From: Salinimicrobium terrae DSM 17865
Lineage (GTDB): Bacteria > Bacteroidota > Bacteroidia > Flavobacteriales > Flavobacteriaceae
Direction: 5' to 3'
NCBI RefSeq assembly: GCF_000424665.1
Contig: NZ_KE384223.1
Coordinates: 96,962-160,961, forward strand
DNA length: 64,000 bases
Position 1 is the first letter of the stretch. Each line of letters begins with the position of its first letter. The position numbers and the translations under genes were made by a program. Under the pieces are notes generated by a model. It was not told the DNA's origin and ran no database searches. It was given only the letters and a program-made list of their open reading frames with translations. Below, piece by piece: positions 6,517 through 15,771 of the stretch.

Positions 6517-7761
6517 ATGGAAAATATCGCGTTGATAGATTCGTTTTCAGAATTCAAGGATGACAAGTCCATAGACAAGCCAACATTAATGGCAATCCTG
6601 GAAGAGGTATTGCGAAGTGCTCTTAAAAAGAAGTACGGGGAAGACGATAATTTTGACATAATTGTAAACCCCGATAAAGGGGATCTTGAAATTTGGAGAA
6701 ACCGTGTTGTTGTGGCCGATGGAGAGGTGGAAGATCCCAATCAGGAAATATCTTTAACTGAAGCCCGTAAAATCGAACCCGATTTTGAAGTTGGGGAAGA
6801 TGTTTCTGAAGAAGTTAAGTTGATCGACCTTGGTCGTCGTTCTATTTTATCTTTACGTCAAAACCTTATTTCTAAGGTTCACGAACACGATAATACAAAT
6901 ATCTACAAGCACTTTAAAGAGCTTGAAGGAGAAATTTATACTGCTGAAGTTCACCACATTCGTCACCGCGCGATTATTCTGCTTGACGATGATGGTAACG
7001 AGATAATTCTTCCAAAGGACCGACAAATCCCTTCAGATTTCTTCAGAAAAGGGGAGAATGTTAGAGGGATCATTGAAAGTGTTGAATTAAAAGGAAATAA
7101 ACCAGCAATTATTATGTCAAGAACTTCTCCTTTATTTTTGGAGAAACTTTTTGAACAGGAGATTCCGGAGGTTTTTGATGGTTTAATTAATGTGAAGAAG
7201 GTTGTAAGAATACCCGGTGAAAAAGCTAAAGTAGCTGTTGATTCTTATGATGATCGTATTGATCCCGTTGGTGCCTGTGTGGGTATGAAAGGATCAAGGA
7301 TCCACAGTATCGTTCGGGAACTGGGGAATGAAAATATCGATGTGATCAATTATACCAGCAATAACCAGTTGTTGATCACCAGAGCACTTAGCCCTGCCAA
7401 AATCACCTCTCTCAAGATAGATGAGGAGAATAAGCGGGCAGAAGTAATGTTAAAACCTGAAGAAGTTTCTAAAGCTATTGGTCGTGGTGGTCATAATATT
7501 AGATTGGCAGGACAATTGACAGGTTATGAAATCGATGTCTTTAGAGAAGGTGTTGAAGAAGATGTGGAATTGAGAGAATTTGCAGACGAGATCGACGACT
7601 GGGTGATTGCAGAGTTTGCCAAGATTGGTCTTGATACCGCAAAAAGTATATTAGAGCAGGACGTGGATGATCTTGTCAAGAGAACAGATCTTGAAGAAGA
7701 GACGATACGTGATGTAATGAGAGTTCTTAGAGAAGAATTTGAAGAAGAGAATAAAAGTTAA
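6517..7761 (+). CDS. nusA: transcription termination/antitermination factor NusA
   Basis: NusA binds RNA polymerase and nascent RNA to control pausing, termination and antitermination. The 414-residue protein has the N-terminal polymerase-binding domain (1-125), the S1 domain (about 130-200), and two KH domains with the expected GxxG loops (GMKGSRIHSIVREL and GRGGHNIRLAGQL). A short acidic C-terminal helix-hairpin region follows that lacks the second acidic repeat of the E. coli protein, as is common in Bacteroidetes. It sits between rimP and infB. Because NusA influences hairpin-dependent termination, the hairpin in the operon leader could in principle feed back on its own supply (inference). 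Confidence 0.96.
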   Translation: MENIALIDSFSEFKDDKSIDKPTLMAILEEVLRSALKKKYGEDDNFDIIVNPDKGDLEIWRNRVVVADGEVEDPNQEISLTEARKIEPDFEVGEDVSEEVKLIDLGRRSILSLRQNLISKVHEHDNTNIYKHFKELEGEIYTAEVHHIRHRAIILLDDDGNEIILPKDRQIPSDFFRKGENVRGIIESVELKGNKPAIIMSRTSPLFLEKLFEQEIPEVFDGLINVKKVVRIPGEKAKVAVDSYDDRIDPVGACVGMKGSRIHSIVRELGNENIDVINYTSNNQLLITRALSPAKITSLKIDEENKRAEVMLKPEEVSKAIGRGGHNIRLAGQLTGYEIDVFREGVEEDVELREFADEIDDWVIAEFAKIGLDTAKSILEQDVDDLVKRTDLEEETIRDVMRVLREEFEEENKS

Positions 7762-7792
7762 GAATAAAAGAGGTTAATTTAGAGGGCAATTT

Positions 7793-10588
7793 ATGGCTGA
7801 AGCGAAGACAATGCGATTAAATAAGGTGTTACGCGAATTCAATATTTCGTTGGATCGTGCCGTGGAATATCTCAATTCCAAAGGCCACGAAATAGAAGCG
7901 CGTCCCACCACAAAAATTTCGGGAGAGATTTATCAGGTGCTTTCTGATGAATTTCAAACCGATAAAAGTAAGAAGGTAGAGGCAAAGGAAGTTGGTGAAG
8001 AGAAGCGCAAGGAAAAAGAGAGCCTTCGTCTTGAGAGAGAGAAGGAACTGGAAGAAAAGCGCAAGCAGGAGGAGAAGCAGGAGGTTATAAGAGCGAAGTC
8101 TAACCTGGAAGGCCCAAAACAGGTAGGTAAAATCGATCTGGATAAACCAAAAACAGCTTCCCCTGAAAAATCTGAAGCTCCGGCAGAAGAGACTAAAGCG
8201 CCTGAACAGCCACAGGCCGAAACTCCCGAAGCTCCCAAAACAGAAGCTCCTAAAGCGGAAGTTCCTGAAGCAGAATCGTCAAAAGAAGAAGCACCACAAG
8301 CTGAAACTTCAAAATCTGAAGAAAAAGCACCCGAAACTCCCGAGCCACAAGCTGAAAAGGCTGTAGAGGAGAAGTCTAAAGAAGAAACAGCACCTGAGGC
8401 TGAAGCTTCAGGGGAAAAAGAAGACGAAAATTCTACTGTTACTACTAAATATCAAAAGCTTAGTGGTCCAAATTTCACAGGAGAAAAGATTGATCTCTCC
8501 CAGTTTAAAAAGCCCGTTAAGAAGAAAGACGAAAAAGATAAAAAAGCTGAAGAGGAAAAGGAGAAGCGCAAGAAGCGTCGTCGTCGTATAAGTAAAGATG
8601 TTAAAGGCGCTCCGGGACAATCTGGTGCCGGTGCAGGATCAAAAACCAATAAAGGGAAACGTGCCCGTCCGGTTACCAAAGAGGAGCCTAGCGAAGAAGA
8701 AGTACAAAAGCAGGTACGTGAGACCCTTGAGAAACTTCAGGGTAAATCTGGTAAAGGTCGTGGTGCCAAGTACCGTAGAAATAAAAGGGATTCTCACCGT
8801 CAAAGGACCGAGGATGCCCAACTTGAAGAAGAGAACAAGGTATTAAAGGTTACGGAATTTGTTACGGTTAGCGAAGTTGCTACCATGATGGATGTGCCGG
8901 TAACGCAAATTATCTCTGCTTGTATGTCTCTTGGAATGATGGTAACCATGAATCAGCGTCTCGATGCTGAAACTCTTTCCATTGTTGCCGAGGAATTTGA
9001 CTATGAGGTGGAATTTGTTACTGCAGATATTGACGAGCCAAAAGAAGTGGTTCCCGAAAATCCTGAAGATCTTAGTCCACGTGCGCCAATTGTCACTGTA
9101 ATGGGACACGTTGACCACGGTAAAACTTCCTTGCTGGATTATATTCGTAAGGAAAATGTAATTGCCGGGGAAAGCGGTGGGATCACTCAGCACATTGGAG
9201 CTTATGGTGTGAAACTGGAAAATGGTCAGAAAATAACATTTTTGGATACTCCGGGTCACGAAGCCTTTACGGCTATGCGTGCCAGGGGTGCTCAGGTGAC
9301 TGACCTTGCTATTATTGTAGTGGCGGCAGATGATGATGTGATGCCTCAAACCAAGGAGGCTATTTCTCACGCCCAGGCAGCAGGGGTGCCAATCGTATTT
9401 GCAATCAATAAAGTGGATTTACCAACGGCAAATCCTGAAAAAATTAAAGAAAAACTGGCAGGAATGAACCTGTTGGTTGAAGACTGGGGCGGTAAGGTTC
9501 AGTCGCATGATATATCGGCCAAAACAGGTCTTGGGGTAAAAGAACTTCTTGAAAAAGTGCTTCTTGAAGCCGAGATCCTGGAACTTGAGGCCAATCCCGA
9601 TAAGCTTTCTACCGGTACGGTAGTTGAAGCTTACCTGGACAAAGGTAGAGGGTATGTTTCCACAATCCTGGTGCAATCAGGTACGCTGAGAATTGGAGAC
9701 TATGTTCTTGCGGGTAGACATAGTGGTAAAGTGAAGGCCATGCAGGATGAACGTGGAAAAGACGTGAAAGAAGCAGGTCCTTCAACACCGGTATCTATTC
9801 TGGGTCTTGACGGTGCACCGCAGGCGGGAGACAAGTTTAAGGTAATGGCAGATGAGCGTGAAGCTAAAGATATTGCCGCCAAACGTAACCAATTGCAACG
9901 TGAGCAGTCTGTAAGGACTCAACGTCATATTACTCTTGACGAGATTGGACGCCGTATCGCACTTGGAGACTTTAAAGAACTTAATATTATTCTTAAAGGT
10001 GATGTTGATGGTTCAGTGGAAGCTCTTACCGATTCGTTCCAGAAACTTTCTACTGAAGAGATTCAGGTGAATATTATTCACAAAGGAGTTGGTGCGATTA
10101 CCGAGAGTGATGTGCTACTTGCTTCAGCTTCAGATGCGATTATTATTGGATTTAATGTTAGACCAGCCGGGAATGCCCGAATGATCGCCGAGAAAGAAGA
10201 AATTGATATTAGAACATACTCCATTATCTATGACGCCATAAACGACCTTAAGGATGCTATGGAGGGAATGCTTTCTCCTGTAATGAAGGAGGAGATTACC
10301 GGTAATGCAGAGATCAGGGAGATCTTTAAAGTATCTAAAATTGGTACTATTGCCGGTTGTATGGTGACAGATGGTAAAATCTACAGAAACTCACGAATAA
10401 GATTAATACGTGATGGGGTAGTGGTTTACACAGGTGAACTTGCCTCTCTTAAACGTTTTAAAGACGATGTGAAGGAAGTTTCCAAGGGTTATGATTGTGG
10501 ATTGCAGATTAAGAACTACAATGACATACAGGAAGGTGATGTGGTTGAATCCTTCCAGGAAGTTGCTGTGAAGAAAAAGTTGAAATAG
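7793..10588 (+). CDS. infB: translation initiation factor IF-2
   Basis: IF-2 is the GTPase that places initiator tRNA on the ribosome. The 931-residue protein starts with an IF2_N domain (1-60), then about 280 residues of low-complexity Lys/Glu/Ala/Pro sequence with many EAPK/ETPE-type repeats and basic patches ([12 protein letters not shown]). A second IF2_N-like domain lies near 352-400. The G domain begins near residue 437 with GHVDHGKTS (G1), DTPGHEA (G3) and NKVD (G4), and domains II-IV follow ([34 protein letters not shown]). The long charged linker is typical of Flavobacteria. A strong terminator follows at 10610-10640. Confidence 0.97.
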   Translation: MAEAKTMRLNKVLREFNISLDRAVEYLNSKGHEIEARPTTKISGEIYQVLSDEFQTDKSKKVEAKEVGEEKRKEKESLRLEREKELEEKRKQEEKQEVIRAKSNLEGPKQVGKIDLDKPKTASPEKSEAPAEETKAPEQPQAETPEAPKTEAPKAEVPEAESSKEEAPQAETSKSEEKAPETPEPQAEKAVEEKSKEETAPEAEASGEKEDENSTVTTKYQKLSGPNFTGEKIDLSQFKKPVKKKDEKDKKAEEEKEKRKKRRRRISKDVKGAPGQSGAGAGSKTNKGKRARPVTKEEPSEEEVQKQVRETLEKLQGKSGKGRGAKYRRNKRDSHRQRTEDAQLEEENKVLKVTEFVTVSEVATMMDVPVTQIISACMSLGMMVTMNQRLDAETLSIVAEEFDYEVEFVTADIDEPKEVVPENPEDLSPRAPIVTVMGHVDHGKTSLLDYIRKENVIAGESGGITQHIGAYGVKLENGQKITFLDTPGHEAFTAMRARGAQVTDLAIIVVAADDDVMPQTKEAISHAQAAGVPIVFAINKVDLPTANPEKIKEKLAGMNLLVEDWGGKVQSHDISAKTGLGVKELLEKVLLEAEILELEANPDKLSTGTVVEAYLDKGRGYVSTILVQSGTLRIGDYVLAGRHSGKVKAMQDERGKDVKEAGPSTPVSILGLDGAPQAGDKFKVMADEREAKDIAAKRNQLQREQSVRTQRHITLDEIGRRIALGDFKELNIILKGDVDGSVEALTDSFQKLSTEEIQVNIIHKGVGAITESDVLLASASDAIIIGFNVRPAGNARMIAEKEEIDIRTYSIIYDAINDLKDAMEGMLSPVMKEEITGNAEIREIFKVSKIGTIAGCMVTDGKIYRNSRIRLIRDGVVVYTGELASLKRFKDDVKEVSKGYDCGLQIKNYNDIQEGDVVESFQEVAVKKKLK

Positions 10589-10609
10589 AACTTAGGTAAT
10601 TTGAAAATA

Positions 10610-10640
10610 AAAGGGACGCATTGGCGTCCCTTTATTTTTT
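10610..10640. terminator. bidirectional terminator between infB and the SPOR gene
   Basis: AAAGGGACGC (10610-10619) pairs perfectly with GCGTCCCTTT (10624-10633) around the loop ATTG. A T run follows on the plus strand (10635-10641) and a T-rich run on the minus strand. It serves infB and the convergent gene ending at 10657. Confidence 0.9.
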
Positions 10641-10656
10641 TACAAAATAAGATGTT

Positions 10657-11043
10657 TTATCTTTTTTCCGGTTTAAATCTAAATGCTGCCGGGAATGATT
10701 TCTTTATTTCCAGCAAAGCTCTGTCTGCCTCCAGGCTGTTCCTGAAATTTCCAACCCAGACTTTATAATTTGGCGTTTCAAAGACTATGGTTGACGACCA
10801 TTCGGGAAAGAGGGATCTATACTCCTTTATTATCTTACTGGCCTGATTGTTATCCCCGGAGAATAATTGTATCCTGTAGCGTTCGCCAATAACTCCATCT
10901 TGAACCATTTCGGTTTTTTGTTCCAGTAGTGCAGGGATGATTTCGTCCTGATGGATTGATACCTGCCCTTGCTGTGCCTGTGTGGCTGCTGTTGCTCCAA
11001 ATAAAAATACAGTTACCAGGATTAACTTGCTTTTTCTCAACAT
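10657..11043 (-). CDS. secreted SPOR-domain protein
   Basis: A 128-residue exported protein: signal peptide MLRKSKLILVTVFLFGATAATQAQ cut into two parts here, a charged n-region followed by the hydrophobic core ILVTVFLFGATAATQA, then a short linker and a C-terminal SPOR domain (about residues 54-126; YRIQLFSGDNNQASKI ... YKVWVGNFRNSLEADRAL). SPOR domains bind denuded peptidoglycan glycan strands, often at division sites; in flavobacteria short SPOR proteins of this kind are common and mostly uncharacterised. It is a single gene with its own -7 box TACTTTTG on the minus strand (11073-11066). It shares a 216-nt gap with the divergent actA. Confidence 0.85.
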   Translation of the reverse strand: MLRKSKLILVTVFLFGATAATQAQQGQVSIHQDEIIPALLEQKTEMVQDGVIGERYRIQLFSGDNNQASKIIKEYRSLFPEWSSTIVFETPNYKVWVGNFRNSLEADRALLEIKKSFPAAFRFKPEKR

Positions 11044-11159
11044 TTCTTCTTAATTTTCTGAATTACAAAAGTATAACTTTAGCCCTTAATTCTGCTCTTA
11101 ACAGTTATTTAGAACAGTTATAAATTAATTGGCTGTCCTCTCAAATCGAACTTAAGTAT

Positions 11160-11167
11160 TACTTTTG
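11160..11167 (+). promoter_or_regulatory. -7 element of the actABCDEF-coxBA operon
   Basis: TACTTTTG fits TAnnTTTG and lies about 93 nt before the actA ATG. No well-spaced -33 TTG is visible (the nearest, at 11129-11131, is 28 nt away), so the promoter may need an activator. The rest of the 216-nt gap (11044-11259) is A/T-rich, without other recognisable structure. Confidence 0.45.
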
Positions 11168-11259
11168 TCGGTAAATTTTTTGGTGCTAAAATATGATTTT
11201 TGTCACGTTTTTAATCCATTAAAAATCGTACCAAATAAGACGTTAATTCAACTTATAAT

Positions 11260-12636
11260 ATGAAAAAGGTGAAATACCGCCCTTCAGCCACGCGATTACT
11301 TATATTAAGTTTTTCGTTTTTCCTTTCATTTTCTACGCTTGTCCTGGCCCAGGATGACTCCGAACTATCTGAGGATCCTGAACAGGGGATTTCCGAGCGA
11401 CAGGGTGATGTTGCCGGACCCATGGAGTCAAACGTGGAGGCAGAAGCTTCCGGAGATGCGGCTGTAGGTAAAGAGCTTTTTAACACGCTGTGTGCTGCCT
11501 GTCATAAGCTTGACGCCAATTCTATTGGTCCGCCACTTAGAGGAATAGGGGAGATTAGGGAAACCGACTGGCTGCATGCCTGGATAAGAAATTCCCAGGC
11601 CTTAATCGCAGCAGGAGACGAGCAGGCGGTTGCTATTTATAATGAATACAATCAGGTAGCAATGCCGCCTTTTCCGCAGTTAAGTGATGCGGATATCGAT
11701 AATATTCTTGCGTATGTGAATGCGCCAAAGGCCGTGCCACAGGCACAGCAAGTGGGTGGACAGGCTGCCGGTGCCAGTGATGGTGGAGGCGGAATCTCTA
11801 CAGATATTCTTCTTGGGATATTAGCATTTATCTTATTAATGCTACTTGTCATCCTGTATCTTGTAAATAAAACTCTTAGACGATTTGCGGCTGCAAGCGG
11901 TGTAGAATTGCCGGTAAGAGAAAAAAGAGGTAAACCTGTCTGGAAATCTTTTGTTGAAAACCAATTCCTGGTAATTGTCACTGCTGTTGTTCTTGTATTG
12001 GTAGGCTCTTATTTCGCCTATGGATGGATGATGCAGGTTGGGGTTGATCAGGGGTATCAGCCAATTCAGCCAATTCACTTCTCTCACAAGATTCATGCGG
12101 GAGACAATCAAATTGAATGTAAATTCTGTCACAGTTCTGCCAGAGTATCCAAAACTTCGGGGATTCCATCTTTGAATGTATGTATGAATTGTCACAAAAC
12201 TATTAGCGAAGTGGCTGAAAGTACGGCCACAGAGGAATATTCAAAAGAATTTTATGACGGTGAAATTGCAAAATTATATGAAGCAGTTGGCTGGGATGTA
12301 ACCCAGCAAGCTTATACGGGAGAGACCGAGCCGGTTAAATGGATAAGAATACACAACCTGCCAGATTTTGCATACTTCCATCACGCACAGCACGTAGAAG
12401 TTGGGGGTATTGCCTGTCAAACCTGCCATGGACCTGTTGAGGAAATGGAAATAATGTATCAAAACGCTCCGCTTACAATGGGATGGTGTATTAACTGTCA
12501 CCGGGAGACAAATGTCCGTACGGCGGGGAATGAATATTACGAGAAGGTTCATGAAGAACTTTCCAAAAAGTATGGAGTAGAGGAATTAACAGTTGCCCAA
12601 ATGGGGGGACTGGAATGTGCCAAGTGCCATTATTAA
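11260..12636 (+). CDS. actA: alternative complex III subunit ActA (multihaem cytochrome c, with N-terminal monohaem domain)
   Basis: ActA carries electrons within the quinol:electron-acceptor oxidoreductase ACIII, on the periplasmic side. The 458 residues show a signal peptide, a class I cytochrome c domain with CAACH (about residue 78), and a transmembrane helix (about 188-210). A second helix (about 240-258) precedes the pentahaem ActA domain with CKFCH (287), CMNCH (308), CQTCH (387), CINCH (410) and CAKCH near the C-terminus: six CxxCH motifs in all. The N-terminal monohaem domain joined to the pentahaem part is a form seen in Bacteroidetes. It is the first gene of the operon; actB follows after 23 nt. 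Confidence 0.93.
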   Translation: MKKVKYRPSATRLLILSFSFFLSFSTLVLAQDDSELSEDPEQGISERQGDVAGPMESNVEAEASGDAAVGKELFNTLCAACHKLDANSIGPPLRGIGEIRETDWLHAWIRNSQALIAAGDEQAVAIYNEYNQVAMPPFPQLSDADIDNILAYVNAPKAVPQAQQVGGQAAGASDGGGGISTDILLGILAFILLMLLVILYLVNKTLRRFAAASGVELPVREKRGKPVWKSFVENQFLVIVTAVVLVLVGSYFAYGWMMQVGVDQGYQPIQPIHFSHKIHAGDNQIECKFCHSSARVSKTSGIPSLNVCMNCHKTISEVAESTATEEYSKEFYDGEIAKLYEAVGWDVTQQAYTGETEPVKWIRIHNLPDFAYFHHAQHVEVGGIACQTCHGPVEEMEIMYQNAPLTMGWCINCHRETNVRTAGNEYYEKVHEELSKKYGVEELTVAQMGGLECAKCHY

Positions 12637-12659
12637 TTTAAAAAGTAGAAAGTAAGCAT

Positions 12660-15600
12660 ATGTCATCAAACAAGAAATACTGGAAAAGTGTTGAAGAGCT
12701 GAAGGAATCCAGCTCAATTGTTGAGACGCACAGCCAGAAGGAATTTGTGGAGGAGATCCCGACAGATGAATTTTTGGGTAACAAAGAGACTCTTGAAGGT
12801 TCGACGACATCCAGGAGAGACTTTTTGAAGTACGTTGGTTTTAGTACTGCAGCAGCTTCTTTGGCTGCCTGTGAAGGACCGGTAATGAAATCTATTCCAT
12901 ATGTGGTCCAACCCGAAAGGATTGTTCCCGGGGTAGCAAATTATTACGCCACTACTATGGCCGATGGATTTGATTTTTCCAGTATTCTGGTTAGAACGCG
13001 GGAAGGGCGACCTATAAAGGTTGAAGTAAACACCATGGGAACTACCGGTGCAAATGCTAGAGTACAGGCATCTGTGCTGTCATTGTACGACAATAAAAGA
13101 CTTCAAAGGCCAATGGCTAATGGGGAGGTAGTTTCCTGGGAGCAGTTCGATCGTGAAGTAACAGAAAAGCTCAACAATGTGAACGGAGACATCGTATTGT
13201 TGACGCAGACCTTCGCAAGTCCTTCCACTGCAAAGCTTATTAATGAATTTTCGCAAAAGTACGGGAATGTAAGGCACGTGGTTTACGACACGGTTTCTGA
13301 AGATCATATTCTGGATGCCTTTGAAAGACGTTACGGAAGAAGAGCCATACCATCTTATGATTTTGCTTCAGCCGAGGTGATAGTATCTATTGGAGCAGAC
13401 TTCCTTGGAGACTGGGCCGGTGGTGGTCATGATGCGGGATATGCAAAAGGACGCCTGCCAGTTGAGGGTAAGATGTCGCGGCACGTACAATTTGAATCAA
13501 ATTTTTCCCTTACCGGTGCCAACGCCGATAAGAGAATACCTTTAACACTGTCACAACAAAAAGCAGCTCTGGCTGCCCTTCATGGTTATGTAACAGGAGG
13601 TTCTTCTACAAGTGATCTACCTGCTCATATCGATGATGCCCTTATTAAAGCTGCAAGGCAGCTGCGCAAGGCCGGTAGTGGAGCCGTGGTGGTGACAGGA
13701 ATTCCTGAAGTTGATGCCCAGTCATTGGCACTCTCAATAAATGAAGCTCTTGGAAGTGCAGTCATGAATACTGAAAATCCACGAATGCTGCGTCAGGGAA
13801 ATACTGCCGAAGTGAAGCAGTTAGTAGCCGATATGCAGGCTGGACAGGTAGGTGCAATCTTAATTGCGGGAGTAAATCCTGTGTACAGCCTTCCGTTTTC
13901 TGAAGAGTTCGTTGAAGGTATGGCTAAGGTTGACCTTAAGGTGGCCTTTTCCATGAAGAATGATGAAACTGCATTATTATCAGACTATGTGGCGGCTACC
14001 CCACATTACCTGGAGAGCTGGGGGGATGTAGAATTTACTCCTACCAAATTCGGTTTAATGCAGCCTACTATAAGACCACTTTTTGATACCAGTCAGTTTC
14101 AGGATGTTCTCCTAAGATGGACAGATAACAATATGTCGTATGGAGATTATATGCAGAACACCTGGGAAGCATCTATGGGATTCTCTGCCTGGGTGGATGC
14201 TTTGCATGATGGTGTTTTTGAAGGTACTTCTCCCTGGAATGTGGCTGTAGGGTCGGGGCCCGGAGAAACTACCGCTGCAATTGATGACGATGCAGCTGTA
14301 CGAAATCTTACTGCAACTCCTTCGGAAGGTTTAGAGCTTGAGCTTTTCACTTCGGTTTCAATGGGTAGTGGTAACATGGCAAATAACCCGTGGCTGCACG
14401 AATTGCCAGATCCAATTACGCGTGCTTCCTGGGATAATTATCTCAAGATCTCTAAATATGATGCTGAAGCGCTGGACCTTGAAAATGAACATGTATCTAA
14501 TGGAGCCATCAACGGGAACTATGTGAACCTGAAAGTTGGGGATACTGTGCTTGAAAAAGTTCCTGTGTTCATCCAGCCGGGACAGGCGAGAGGTGTTGTT
14601 TCTCTTGCACTGGGCTACGGAAAGAAAGAAGGGATCCAACGTGAAATGCAGGTAGGTGTTAATGCTTATCCATTGTATAAAGATTTCAAATCTTTCCAGA
14701 ATGTTACCATAGAAAAGACAGCAGGGGTTCATGAATTTGCATGCTTGCAGCTGCACACTACCTTAATGGGAAGGGAAGATATTGTTAAAGAAACAACTTT
14801 GGAGATCTTTAACACCCAGGATACTCATGTATGGAATAAAATACCCCAGGTTTCCTTAAATCACATCGAAACTCCGGTGACATCACCAGATGTTGATCTT
14901 TGGGATGGTTTTGATCGTTCTGTTGGACATTTTTTTAAGATGTCTATTGATCTTAATACATGTACGGGATGTGCCGCTTGTGTTATAGCATGTAACGCCG
15001 AAAACAATGTTCCCGTAGTAGGAAAAGAAGAAGTGCGTAAATATCGCGATATGCACTGGTTGCGAATTGACCGCTATTATTCTTCTGAAGATTCATTCGC
15101 AGAGGATATTGAAAAGAAAGATAATATGAGCGGACTGGGAGATTCGCTTTCCCAGTTTGGCGAACTGGAAGATGCTTCAGATAATCCTCAGGTTGTTTTC
15201 CAGCCAATGTTATGTCAGCATTGTAATCATGCTCCCTGTGAAACTGTTTGTCCTGTGGCTGCCACTATGCACGGTCGCCAGGGACAAAACCAAATGATCT
15301 ACAATAGATGTGTGGGTACCCGATACTGTGCAAACAACTGCCCGTATAAAGTGAGAAGGTTTAACTGGTTCCTTTATGCAAAAAATGAGGAGTTTGATTA
15401 CCACATGAATAATGATCTCGGCCGAATGGTGCTGAACCCTGATGTTACAGTGAGATCCAGAGGAGTTATGGAAAAATGTTCTTTTTGTATTCAACGCACA
15501 CAAAGAACCATTCTTGATGCCAAGCTTGAAGGAGGGGCAATCAATGATGGGGAATTCCATACTGCCTGTTCCGCGGCCTGTGATAAGGGAGCTATTGTTT

Positions 15601-15737
15601 TTGGTGATGTGAATGATGAGACGAGTCTTATATCAGCTTTACGTGAAAGTGACAGGATGTATCACGCTCTTGAGTATGTTGGCACGAAACCGAACGTAAT
15701 GTACCAGACAAAAGTCCGCAATACATCTGAAGCATAA
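12660..15737 (+). CDS. actB: alternative complex III subunit ActB (molybdopterin oxidoreductase-like plus Fe-S domains)
   Basis: This is the large periplasmic subunit of ACIII, 1025 residues. A Tat-type signal TSRRDFLKYVGFSTAAASLA ends in a lipobox-like AACE (about residue 70), suggesting a lipidated exported protein. The first two thirds resemble the molybdopterin-binding chain of complex iron-sulfur molybdoenzymes, which in ACIII carries no cofactor. The C-terminal third (from about 760) is the ferredoxin-like chain with four cysteine clusters: CTGCAACVIACN, CQHCNHAPCETVCPV, CVGTRYCANNCPY and CSFCIQR. These should hold three [4Fe-4S] and one [3Fe-4S] centres that relay electrons. Both chains are fused in one gene, as usual for ActB. 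Confidence 0.95.
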   Translation: MSSNKKYWKSVEELKESSSIVETHSQKEFVEEIPTDEFLGNKETLEGSTTSRRDFLKYVGFSTAAASLAACEGPVMKSIPYVVQPERIVPGVANYYATTMADGFDFSSILVRTREGRPIKVEVNTMGTTGANARVQASVLSLYDNKRLQRPMANGEVVSWEQFDREVTEKLNNVNGDIVLLTQTFASPSTAKLINEFSQKYGNVRHVVYDTVSEDHILDAFERRYGRRAIPSYDFASAEVIVSIGADFLGDWAGGGHDAGYAKGRLPVEGKMSRHVQFESNFSLTGANADKRIPLTLSQQKAALAALHGYVTGGSSTSDLPAHIDDALIKAARQLRKAGSGAVVVTGIPEVDAQSLALSINEALGSAVMNTENPRMLRQGNTAEVKQLVADMQAGQVGAILIAGVNPVYSLPFSEEFVEGMAKVDLKVAFSMKNDETALLSDYVAATPHYLESWGDVEFTPTKFGLMQPTIRPLFDTSQFQDVLLRWTDNNMSYGDYMQNTWEASMGFSAWVDALHDGVFEGTSPWNVAVGSGPGETTAAIDDDAAVRNLTATPSEGLELELFTSVSMGSGNMANNPWLHELPDPITRASWDNYLKISKYDAEALDLENEHVSNGAINGNYVNLKVGDTVLEKVPVFIQPGQARGVVSLALGYGKKEGIQREMQVGVNAYPLYKDFKSFQNVTIEKTAGVHEFACLQLHTTLMGREDIVKETTLEIFNTQDTHVWNKIPQVSLNHIETPVTSPDVDLWDGFDRSVGHFFKMSIDLNTCTGCAACVIACNAENNVPVVGKEEVRKYRDMHWLRIDRYYSSEDSFAEDIEKKDNMSGLGDSLSQFGELEDASDNPQVVFQPMLCQHCNHAPCETVCPVAATMHGRQGQNQMIYNRCVGTRYCANNCPYKVRRFNWFLYAKNEEFDYHMNNDLGRMVLNPDVTVRSRGVMEKCSFCIQRTQRTILDAKLEGGAINDGEFHTACSAACDKGAIVFGDVNDETSLISALRESDRMYHALEYVGTKPNVMYQTKVRNTSEA

Positions 15738-15771
15738 AAAAGTATATTAAAGAATCAATTATAAAAAGCAT

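Noticed and set aside
8125..8420. Repetitive stretch in infB as a possible recombination or phase-variation site
   Set aside because: The repeats are degenerate Lys/Glu/Ala/Pro codons in the IF-2 linker, typical of flavobacterial infB; there are no long identical units.
12714..15560. Long open frames antisense to actB, sprA and other large genes
   Set aside because: They follow the codon pattern of the sense genes, have no recognisable domains or promoters, and overlap confidently assigned proteins.
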